Positions 54,955 to 64,000 of a DNA stretch of 64,000 nt are shown in pieces. Location: positions 151,064,826-151,128,825 of the forward strand of contig NC_039363.1 of NCBI RefSeq assembly GCF_003573695.1. Reading direction: 5' to 3'. Under the pieces are notes generated by a model. It saw only the letters and a program-made list of their open reading frames with translations, made no database searches and was not told the DNA's origin. Source of the stretch: Papaver somniferum. Taxonomy: Eukaryota; Streptophyta; Magnoliopsida; Ranunculales; Papaveraceae. Made by a program: the position numbers and the translations under genes. Position 1 is the stretch's first letter, and the number at the start of each line of letters is the position of its first letter.

Positions 54955-57088
54955 TTATCTCATACAACAACGACAACACAGAGATACATTAATATTATCA
55001 AGAACGTTTAGCGCTATGTTCTGAATGTCACGAGTATTGAGACTTATCATTCGAGTGTCATCATTGTGGATAACTTTTGATACCTCCCTAGTTGTCTTTA
55101 GAGGAGACTTCGGACTCAATTTAGAAATGGGTTTCACTGGAGCAACTTTGTTATTCCTATTATTTCCTCCTGAAATCTTTGACGAATCTCTTGAGGAATC
55201 ATTAGGATAACTATTACGCTGAAAATTCTGAAAATTAATCTTTCTCCAATTTGGAACATCAAATCTTGTCTTTACAAAGTTATCTGTCCTTTTATTATTT
55301 GAGCAATTACGAGTAAACTTTGTAGAATCCTGATAAGCAAACTTTGAGCGATATGGATAACTATTATTTCCGCAGGATCTTAGATTGCCCAAAAAATATG
55401 GGACTAATAATCTCAACACGAACTTTGATTTGTCATCATAATAATTCTTTTGCTTATATTTAGGACAATAATAACCTGAGTTAGCACGAGGAACAGTATT
55501 GAGTTCAGCCAATTCTGCGGACACACGTGCATCTATGGCTTTCTCATTCCTCTAATGGAATCTTCATCCCCTTTCCAAGTGTCCTTTATTTACACAATAA
55601 AAGCAGCGCTTTTGACAGATTTTATGTTTTCTATCATTTGTTGAAGATGAAGGTGCTATAGATTTTCCTTTTATGGAAGAGCAATCTTTTGTGGCAACTT
55701 TTGAAGCAGTTTCTTCAGCATAATATTTAGGCTTTACAAACTTTGTCTAATGTTTATCTTCCAAAGTTTGTTTACCTTTGTATCCCAATCCTCGTGTGTC
55801 ACGATGAACTCAAGTTGCTTTCAACATTGATTCCAATTGGTTTGTGCTACTATCGAACTTTTTCAAGTCCGCCTTTAGACCCATATTCTCTTTTTCCAAC
55901 GTTTTTACCTTTTCTAGGGTATTATCTTGATCAACCTTAAAATTTTCAATTTTAACTTTCAGATCTATTTCAGATTCAAGAGAGTTATTTACCTCAACGT
56001 TCTTAAGGTTCTATAGCTCTGTATGTAGTTTCACTTCTCGACATGACCTTCTTCGATTTTTTCTCTGTAACTTTTCATGCATTCAAGATAATGACCAGTA
56101 CCAAGAATCTCTATATCCTTGTACAAATCATCAAGTTCTTTTTTAAAACTTTCATTCTCTTCACGAAGATCACATTCAAGTGCCTTTGGCTCTGGAGTTA
56201 CTTCAACATCCTTTTCAAGCGTGCACTCAACAATTGCAGTGAAAGCTTTATTCTCTTGATCCTTAGAACAATTAGAGCTATTACCATCATTTTGTTCTCT
56301 ATTATCTACACATTTCTGTGATTTTAGATAAGGAGAAGACGCATCTTTAGAAGTTCTCATTTTCTTTTGTCTTAATAACTTCCTAAATTGTCGTGCAGTC
56401 GTATCGAAATAACAATCCTCAATTTGTGTTTCATAAGAATTTTTTGCCGAAGAACTAGTCTTAGTCACAACTTTAAGGGTAATACCTACTTCATTCTTGG
56501 ATTGGTATTCAAGGTCAAAGATCTTTAATTTACCAACTAGAGTGATTCTAGATAGTGTGGAAAGATCATTTGCTTCCATGATGGCATGCTTCTTAGATTC
56601 GTATCTTGGTGGTAAAGACCTTAGAGTTTTACACACAATATCCTTATCTGAAATAGGTTTTCTAAAACATAAGAGGCATTCACTATTTTAGAAAGTTTTT
56701 GGTCAAACTCATCAAAGGTTTCTTCTTCACCCATACAAAGGTTTTCCCATTTAGAAGATAGGGTGTGAAGCCTATCTTCCTTTTCAGAGGTATTCCCTTC
56801 AAATACGACATTAAGAATATCCCAAGCCTCCTTTGATGTTTTACACGTGGTTACATGATGATGGAGGTCTCGAGTTAAAGTATGAATAATGGCATTCAAT
56901 TCATCGAAATTTTGCTTCGAAAGCAATTTTTCTTCATTATTGAACTCCTTTAATTCCTTTAGTCTAAACTCAGTGGTTGAGTTGTTGACAAGTACTTTTG
57001 GGTGTTCATATCCATCAATAACTAAAACCCAAGTGTTAAAGTCACGGGATTTGCATTGTCATTTACCAACATAGATAGTTTGATCCAT
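54955..57088 (-). pseudogene. gag: copia gag (family B), disrupted
   Basis: The ATG at 57088 is followed after nine codons by TGA. The UBN2 block is readable in two frames: 56926-56621 (HHHVTTCKTSKEAWDILNVVF, EGNTSEKEDRL, FDEFDQKLSKIVNASY) and 56636-56031 (LRSLPPRYESKKHAIME, LSRITLVGKLKIFDLE, then an acidic coiled-coil region). A zinc knuckle near 55600-55560 reads CFYCVNKGHLERG followed by TGA where the last Cys is expected. The tail 55524-54955 is Asn/Ser/Lys-rich. Same family type as the gag at 1600-2948. Confidence 0.87.
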
Positions 57089-57187
57089 CAAACCCTGGCT
57101 ATACATTAACTGAATCAACCATTGGATTCAAATCTTATAGGCTAGATCACGCCAAACACAAAATTTTAGATCTTTTCGTGTTTGCCC

Positions 57188-57199
57188 GCTCTGATACAA
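57188..57199 (-). other. primer binding site variant (tRNA-Met type)
   Basis: TTGTATCAGAGC on the minus strand, one base different from the family A site, seven bases inside the LTR end at 57207. Confidence 0.8.
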
Positions 57200-57206
57200 A
57201 TTGAAA

Positions 57207-58427
57207 TGAAGAGGGTATGCAAGTACACCAAATCTTTTCGTTAGATCACCAAAGGAATATTTCAACATGGTGTCCACTTGGAACATGGTTAGTCCTGCCT
57301 GGCCTAACAATGTGAGTTAGCAAAGTCAACTGGCGAAATACACCATGTGTGATCGTCTATGGATACAAGATCGAGACAATATAACAACAAGATATTCACT
57401 TAATAATAGTTATGACACAAGACCGAAACACAATATGATCAATATCAAGTGCCTAGTTAACGTACAAGTGTATTTACTTTAATTATAATATAACGACAAT
57501 TATAATGCGGAAATAAAATAAAGCACACACCAGAATTTTATTAACGAGAAAAACTACAATCTTGCAGAAAAATCCCGGGACCTAGTCCAGTTTAAATACT
57601 CAATGAATTAAGTCACTACAAAAATTAAACCTGCAATTTCGTGTAGACGAGTCCAAGCAATCTAAATTCCTAGTTACTCAAATTCAGCAGTATTATTGTT
57701 TTGTTAACTTCTAGCAGAACCAAAGTTCTCAATAGACGTTAGAATACTAGATATCCTAGCAGAACAAATGTTCTCTTTAAGAAAAAATCTAGTAGATATC
57801 TATAGTAGATCTTCTTAATGGTTCAAAATAACTTTTGCTACCAATCTTTCAACTGGTAATACAAGATTCCTTTGGTTCGTATTCCAAACATTTAAAGGAT
57901 CAAAACTGTTTGGTAACCAAACTTACTTTCCAATCAAAATACTGAAATATATGATAAAAGTATAGTTACAGATCTTCTATTTTTAAGATCTGCCACTAGA
58001 TCCGAAGATCCTAGGTTATAAGATCAAACAAGACAATGATTACCGAAATAATCAATCTTGATTACAAGGTTTATGATAAAATCACAAACAACTTGTTGAT
58101 CTCAAAAGGCTTATGTTTATCAAAAATAAATAAACTTTTTAATCCCGGAAAATCAAGTCACACCAAGATCAAAACACAAGAATAAAGTCTTCAAATCTTC
58201 ATAGTCTCCAATCTTTGATTTATCTACAAAGTAACAACTTGCAAAAAGTAACTTGATTCCTTATTGATTTGTCGCATAGAACGGAGTCTGCTAACAATGG
58301 CAAATCAATGAATCTATCTTACAGAATAGAAAAACTTAGATCCATAGAAACGTTAAATCTTTGATCTAGATTGAGTGTCCTTATATCAGAAGAGAAGGAA
58401 CATGGAATAAACAAACTAGGTGCAATC
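57207..58427 (-). repeat. 5' LTR of copia family B, truncated by the Athila insertion
   Basis: Matches 48110-49377 of the other copy and stops at ...GGTGCAATC, exactly where TGATAGCC starts. The remaining 1.5 kb should resume beyond the window. Confidence 0.88.
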
Positions 58428-59935
58428 TGATAGCCACATTTTTGTGTCTAAGTTGTCCTCAATTTTCTGTATTGTTGGTACTCGGATTTGTGCTTATTTT
58501 GGAATTTGTGTGTTTGTAGGTATTTTTGGAAAATAAACATTTTTGGAAAAATGGGCTCGAAAAATTATGTGGAACACCCCCGAAGGAAAACTGCTAAACG
58601 GACCCCCAGTTTTGGATAAGGGGCACCTCAATTACTAAGGGGCACCTCAGTTGGGCATCTGCTGTTCGCACCCCCAGTTTGGTTAGGGGGACACCATCTT
58701 CGTCTTTTCAAATTTTCAGTTTTGGAGGGAAAAGCTCACAAGCTATGGCAGAATTTAGGGTTCGTAATTTGAAGACGTTTTAAAGTGACTCGACAACTGA
58801 AACTCTTTGTGTTGACTTGAATGGGCGTAACATGATTGGTTTGGGTCTTTGGTTCGACTGCAATTGGCTAAATAATCCGGGAGAAGAAAAACAGGGCAAC
58901 TTATTTACTGAAGATGATTTTCACGAGTTGCAGACGTTATGACATGTTCTGTGTCTGTTTGGAGTGTGCTTAGATGCAACACAAGCGTGCAGGAGCAAAA
59001 GAAGAGAAGTTGGCAGCTTACAGACGCGTAGAAGAGTTAAACAGGGAAAGAAATCTCAGTAACATGCAGAGGAGTAAAGAGAAGATTTTGGGCATTAACT
59101 CGAGATATTTTGAGGTCCTATCGAGTATAAAAGAAGTGCTTGGGGGTCAGAGAAGGGGACAGAGAGTTTGGGGAGCAGTTAGAACGAACAGAGAGTCGAG
59201 AAATCAAAGTTGCAGGAAACGCCATTTCTGCTGCTGCATAGCTGAAGAACACGAAGAACAGACCAACCAAGACAGTCGTTATCAACAGTGATAACGACAC
59301 ACAGCCGTGGGTCTTAGAAGCTACAGTCTCAGCGACTGTTGCACGACAGTCTTATTTGTTATAATAACATCGACAGTCAACATATATCGTTCTCTGTAAT
59401 TTTAATCATTCTCACACTTTCATCATTTGTAAACCATCTTTGAGCATAAATGAAATCAACTTTTGAGCGTGTTTCCATGATGAAGAGCTAAACCCAATCC
59501 TTGGGGCGATGGAGGAAGCTGTTGTTTCGGTAAAAGTGATATATCTTTATTTTAAATTAATTATAGCAATTCTATTATGATTTTTGCATTGAACTAAAAA
59601 TGGATTATATGATTTTGATTAGTTAGGTGTATTTTCTCTTGATAGAATATGCTTGCTTTAGAGTTTTGATATTCTATGCTTGGATTAACATCTATTCTTT
59701 TAAAAATCTACATGTCTAGGCAATACTATTAGAATCAATTTGAATGTTGAGTTGCGAAATTATTGTTTTATTAAATCACTAATATCGACCAATGGTGGAA
59801 TCCTAGCCCCAGTCTCTCCACAATATTCACATCACCTTTTTATTTGAGTCATTTATAAAATTTAAGCCTAAAAAATCTGCTTTCACAAGTCTTGAATGAA
59901 CTATCTTACTACAACATCATTGAAGAATACCATCA
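58428..59935 (+). repeat. 5' LTR of the Athila-like element
   Basis: TGATAGCC... to ...ACCATCA, about 1.5 kb. The left limit comes from the break in LTR B, the right limit from the primer site. Only one copy is in the window. Near 58575-58700 it has repeated GGGGCACCTCA and CCCCCAGTTT words. The 105-codon frame at 58974-59291 is basic and unrecognised. Confidence 0.8.
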
Positions 59936-59940
59936 ATTTT

Positions 59941-59957
59941 TGGCGCTGCCGACGCGG
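59941..59957 (+). other. primer binding site of the Athila-like element
   Basis: TGGCGCTGCCGACGCGG, five bases after the LTR end, similar to the TGGCGCCG... primer sites of Athila/Tat elements. Confidence 0.75.
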
Positions 59958-60317
59958 ACTTGTCTTTAGGCTAGAGTTTTTAGATTTTTTTTTTAGGTTT
60001 TTATTTGTTCTTCTTTACGTTTTTGGGTTTTTGTCTTTTCCTTACAGATTTTGGAATTTGGAGCGAAGGAAAAAATTTCCAAAGATTTTGGTGAATACTT
60101 AAAGATTTGGAGTAAAAGCAAAGCGAAACGAGCGAAAGAAAAGAAGAAGAAAAATTAATAAAAAAGAAAAAGAGAGAGACATTTTATTTTGTTTTTATTC
60201 TTTAGAGTTTTTTTTTTTAGACTTTTCTTTTGCACTATATTTTTGGACTGTGGACTTTGGGACTTTATTTATTTTTTTTAAACCCTATGGAAGGGTAGTT
60301 TAAATATCAATTATTTG

Positions 60318-61043
60318 CAGAGAAGGACGGCGATTACGATATCGCCTCGGCCCCTCGGGTTCGTACATGACATAGGAGTCGTGGCCCGAGTCGACTACAA
60401 CGGTTCATCCCCCGTCTGGTACGGGAGGTAAGTTTGTCGAAACACTCGCGACTCCCCTGTCAGCGAGTTACTGTATTCCTTCGTTTGCATATATGCTGAG
60501 GATTTGAAAACGGCTGCTTTAATTTCCTAGTAAAGGGTAAGGACTGGCCATACAAGATAAGGGTTCGGATTTCATCACTGTTCCCTTCTTGCCCGCCTTA
60601 GGATGACGAAACCAAACGCGAACCTAAGCCTAAAATTTGACTAGAACGAGACCTATGGGGTAACGAGCTTAATAGGAAAGTCATTCGAAAAAATATTGGT
60701 TACTCTTTTAAGCATGCTTCAAAGTTCATGATGGTTTCTGTGAGTTGAATACGCCGCCTTGTAATGCCGGTGAGGCCTTGGGTATCAAAGCTCCACTAAG
60801 CTTCCCTCGTCTCGATTCAACTTACTTTAACTCGGATTGATCCTAGAGGGGTTTGCTTAAATTGTAAAGAATTCCCTTTCGAAGGATTAGAAGCTGGTCT
60901 AGAAACAATCTAAGTGGAGCCATCATGCTTTTTGTTTGCTAAAAATCAGTAGGTTTGCTGTGGTGGAGTCAGCCTTGTTTGTGTTTGCGTAGAACTTCCC
61001 TTCTTTTTAGGATTTCTTTTTCTTTATTTATTTTTTCTAGTGT
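60318..61043 (+). promoter_or_regulatory. GC-rich leader of the Athila-like element with strong splice donor
   Basis: After an AT-rich, A/G-repetitive stretch (60100-60300), 60318-60480 is markedly GC-rich with CGATTACGATATCGCC and CTCGGCCCCTCGGG, suitable for folding. It contains a textbook donor GAG/GTAAGT at 60425-60433. Such leaders may serve packaging or splicing; both are inferences. No ORF until the gag ATG at 61044. Confidence 0.5.
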
Positions 61044-62753
61044 ATGCTCGAGGTTATTAGAGAGCGGGCTTGGAAAAGAAACACTCTAGGTCGTTTGATT
61101 AGTGATAAACCTAGTAGTTCTTCTTGTGAAGGCGGGGAGCTCGAAGACTCTACTTTTGAGAGCCATGTCTTTTGAAATTTCATCTTTGAAAACTTGACAA
61201 TTAGTGAAGAAAGTACTCATAGTCCTTTGGTAGTGCCAGAAATGGAAACTTTGAAAGCTTTATTAAACCCAACTAGGACCTCTCGTCCGTCTTGTATCAA
61301 GTTAGACGAAACCGAGGCAAATTATGAACTCAAACCTGGGACTTTACAGATGCTACCAATCTTTTTAGGAAAAGAGAATGAGAACCCTTATTTTCATGTT
61401 AGGGAATTTGAGGAAGTTTGTAGTTCTCTGAAAATTAAAAACCTTAGTGATGATGCGTTGAAACTTAGGTTATTAAGATAAAGCCAAATCTTGTATGTAT
61501 AGTTTGGCTTCTGAGTCAACTGAAACCTATGACCAACTTACATCTGCCTTTTTACAGAAGTTTTTCCCAAGGAAAAAACATTGTCTATTAGGACACAAAT
61601 CTGTACTTTTACTCAACAAGAGGGAGAATATTTATATAGGTATTTAAAAAGGTTCAATAACTTCATATCTCAATGTCCTCATAATGGTTTAGAGATGGTT
61701 AGGTTAGTTCAGATCCTCTACGAGGGTTTAGATTATTCAACAACAACCATGGTTGAGTCCTTATGCACAGGTGGGTTTAAGAATAAAACTGTTGATGAGG
61801 CGATGAAATTTTTGAATGAAATCGCCGATAACACCCATCAATGGGAAAATAGTAGGGAACCCCATAAAACAATTCTTCTAAGTAGAGGAAATGTCAATAT
61901 GGTAGAAGGATCTTATGAGTCAGATGCTAAAATAGCAGCCATAGCCAAAAGGTTAGAAGCCTTATAATTAGGTCATTCTAGTGGTAATAGTGGTAGAATA
62001 GAGCATTTTTGGGAAGGCCATACTGTTGAGGAGCAAGCCAATGCTCTTTACAACAACACTAGATTCGATAACCGTCAGAAGTTTGACCCATATTAAGAAA
62101 CCTATAACCCTGGCTGGAGAAACCATCCCAACCTTTCTTGGCCTAAAGGCCAGAATCAAGGTCAGTCTAGTAACTCTCAAGTTCCCCCAGGTTTTGGCTA
62201 TACTAAGAATCCTTCAGCTCCGGCACAATTTCAGAAGCCTTCGGATAAGAAGATTATGAGTTTAGAAGAGTTTCTTGCTTTGTTAACTCGTAACACTGTG
62301 CAGTTTCAACAATATGTTGCTCAAGGTTTAGAAGAAAATAAGAGAATAGATCAGGCTAACTCTCAGGATATTTCCGAGTTGAAAACCCAGGTTAGTTAGA
62401 TAAATGAGACATTGAGAGAAAAAGAAAAGTTTCATAGTCAACCACAACCCAACCCTAGGGGAGTCCATCAAATATCTTTAGCTGGTGAGAAATCATCAAA
62501 CCATGTGAACTCGATAACAACCCTTAGGAGTGGTAAAACGGTAGACAATAAGGTAGCCATGCCTAGTGAACATACTGTAGTTCCACCTTCTACTTCCAAA
62601 GAGGATCCCATAGACGAGGAAACTAAAACAGTCTCTAAGGATTCCCAAGAAATTCCTGATAGGTCTACCTTTGTGCCTAGAGCCCCATATCCACATTTTT
62701 TTAGCCCCAACAAAGAAGGAGTCGACTTTCAACGAGATAATGGAAACATTTAA
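61044..62753 (+). pseudogene. gag: gag of the Athila-like element, disrupted
   Basis: From the ATG at 61044 the frame has a TGA near 61170, then reads to 61481: LLNPTRTSRPSCI, YELKPGTLQMLPIFLGKE, NPYFHVREFEEVC. A short deletion plus frameshift removes the FSLKDKAK segment. YSLASESTETYDQLTSAFLQ and KFFPRKK follow in another frame, then 61581-61967 (TFTQQEGEYLYRYLKRFN, QCPHNGL, QILYEGLDY, MVESLCTGG). No zinc knuckle is seen; the region 62412-62753 has the ITTLRSGK and PRAPYPHFF segments that mark the gag-protease linker of this lineage. Confidence 0.88.
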
Positions 62754-63330
62754 GCAGGTGAACATCAGGATTACGTTATTAGAAGCAATTAGGCAGATGC
62801 CTGCTTATGCCAAGTTCCTTAAAGATCTTTGTACACGAAATCGTAAGCTTAATGTCCATAAGAAAGCCTTTTTAGCTGGTCAAGTAAGTTCCATCCTTCT
62901 GAACGAAACACCCCCTAAGTATAAGTACCCTGGATGCCCCACCATGTCTTATGCGATTGGTGATCACATGGTCGATAAATCTTTACTTGACTTAGGAGCT
63001 AGTGTTAACTTACTCCCGTATCATATATACACCCAGCTAGGTCTTGGTAAGTTGAAACCGACTAAAATGTCACTACAATTAGATGATAGGTCTTTCAAAG
63101 TCCCTCGTGGTGTCATAGAGGATGTTCTGATTGAGGTTGATAAGTTTATTTATCCAGTGGATTTCGTTGTTCTAGACACCTAGCATGTTCATGACCCAAG
63201 TGCTCAAATCCCAGTGATTTTAGATCGCCCATTTTTAGCCACAGCTAACGCTGTTATCAACTGTAGGACTGGGCTTATGAACATATCCTTTGGTAATATG
63301 ACCACTGAACTATCTTCAATGTTACTAAAC
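62671..63330 (+). pseudogene. pol: aspartic protease region of the Athila-like element
   Basis: The frame 62671-63183 includes IRQMPAYAKFLKDLCT, the active-site segment LLDLGASVNLLPYHIY, LGLGKLKPTKMSLQL and PRGVIEDVLIEVDKFIYPVDFVVLD. A TAG at 63181 interrupts it. The same frame goes on with IPVILDRPFLATANAVINC to about 63330. DLGAS replaces the DTG of other gypsy proteases, as usual in this lineage. Confidence 0.88.
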
Positions 63331-63486
63331 AACCTTCTGAGAACGATGATTTAGAAGAAGTGAATATGATTAGCACTTTAGTTCAGGATTTGGTTCAGGA
63401 TAATTGGCCGGCTTGACACTTTACTGGTAGATTCTTTAGATGATTTTGAGGAAACCATTCTCTTAGATCAGATATGTGATCAATCT

Positions 63487-63720
63487 TTAGAAGAATCTCT
63501 TGAGTATTTTAAAGATTCTATGGACCCAGAAATTCAGGAAATAGTTTCAGGTTTTTCTGAGAATAATGATGACCCTAAGTTTGGGGGTAGAGAACTAGAA
63601 GAATCTCTTGAGTATTTTAAGGACTCTGAAGATCCGGAAATTCAAGCAATAGTTAGAGATTTGTCTGTGAACCCTAAGTTTGGGGTAGTGATGGTTCTTG
63701 TGATTGCCTCGTATCCCTAA
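63487..63720 (+). repeat. 108-bp in-frame repeat in the pol linker of the Athila-like element
   Basis: LEESLEYFKDS then (M/E)DPEIQ(E/A)IV and NPKFG/DPKFG is encoded twice, the units starting near 63490 and 63598. They differ at several codons while keeping frame. From 63721 to the window end the linker continues (frame breaks, no RT motif yet). Confidence 0.75.
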
Positions 63721-64000
63721 TTAGAGTCCCTAACTTGGGACTCGAGCCTTGTGCATCTGAGATATTAGTTGAGTCTTTTCAGACTCCGCGACCCAATCCT
63801 CCTGATACTGTCCAGGAGGTAACCCAGGTATTAGAGACCCGTTTTTCGGATGAATCTATTTATCGAAACGCACATATGAAGTTCAATTACGCGTCGCAGA
63901 TAAATCCAGTTGTCTTGACAGAAACCTTATATGAGGACGTGCTCCTTCTTTTCATTTTTCTGAACCAGTGCAGTTGTCACATACTGGTGTCACCTCTATT

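Larger units (their letters stand above)
48110..58427 (-). mobile_element. gag-only copia element (family B), nested and truncated
   Basis: The 3' LTR 48110-50856 and partial 5' LTR 57207-58427 are homologous and in the same orientation. The primer site variant TTGTATCAGAGC reads on the minus strand at 57199-57188. The purine run GAAAAAGGGCGAGAT next to the 3' LTR (50871-50857) is the polypurine tract. Without the solo LTR the interior is about 3.9 kb. It holds a decayed gag and then roughly 1.6 kb with no protease, integrase or RT. No target duplication can be checked, because the right end lies beyond an Athila insertion. Confidence 0.85.
58428..64000 (+). mobile_element. Athila-like Ty3/gypsy element, 5' part
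   Basis: 5' LTR 58428-59935, primer site at 59941, long leader, gag, protease and the start of a variable linker before RT, which is outside the window. The gag and DLGASVNLLP protease with VPRGVIEDV are typical of the Athila/Tat branch. The left target site is probably CAATC (58423-58427). Several frame breaks; inactive. Confidence 0.9.

Noticed and set aside
58974..59291. 105-codon basic ORF in the Athila LTR
   Set aside because: It lies inside the LTR, is purine-rich and shows no domain; an LTR-encoded protein is not supported by one copy.

Overview
This window is plant nuclear DNA from a repeat-rich, AT-rich intergenic region. Evidence for a plant is the mix of Ty1/copia elements with UBN2-type gag, Ty3/gypsy elements of Tat-like, Athila-like and chromovirus-like type, an L1-type LINE with a plant RVT_3 RNase H, a chloroplast-type serine hydroxymethyltransferase (SHMT) fragment, a G-type lectin receptor-kinase fragment and an IDA-like peptide gene. 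The host looks like a dicot; the species cannot be fixed from the sequence. Only one short gene looks intact, the IDA-like peptide at 13477-13734 (-). Almost everything else is transposable elements, many nested, and decayed gene pieces.

Layout. 1-5546: 5' part of a minus-strand copia element (LTR, primer site, decayed gag) with a small hAT-type MITE inside gag. 5570-7560: a decayed related LTR on the plus strand. 8250-10160: gene-leader-like DNA of unknown origin. 10285-11700: an array of imperfect palindromes around TGCATAA...TTATGCA with a period near 31 bp. 12240-12646: Mutator-type MITE with very long inverted repeats. 13477-14133: IDA-like gene with a TATA box.

15301-29431: one minus-strand Tat-like gypsy element with both LTRs, primer site and polypurine tract. 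Its 3' LTR is split by a 4,044-bp insertion with 9-bp target duplications (16327-20370) that carries six introned exons of a chloroplast SHMT gene, so it looks like a Pack-MULE. Its interior is split by a 2,234-bp non-autonomous copia element (25547-27780). 29880-36057: a LINE complete from 5' end to poly-A but broken in both ORFs. 37.0-40.0 kb: lectin-kinase pseudogene, an unidentified ORF between inverted GAAACCA repeats, and a long GGT-repeat tract.

40165-48109: minus-strand LINE remains, interrupted by a complete but dead chromovirus-like gypsy element (40869-46738) that itself carries a tRNA-derived SINE (43352-43597). 48110-58427: a second minus-strand copia element with long LTRs, gag but no visible pol, interrupted by a solo LTR of the family seen at 3014-5546. 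Its 5' LTR is broken at 58427 by an Athila-like gypsy element (58428 to the window end), seen as 5' LTR, primer site, leader, gag and protease.

The insertions give relative ages: the Tat-like element is older than the SHMT-carrying MULE and the small copia element. The LINE remains are older than the chromovirus, which is older than the SINE. The gag-only copia is older than both the solo LTR and the Athila element. All calls come from reading the sequence; no database search or alignment program was run.
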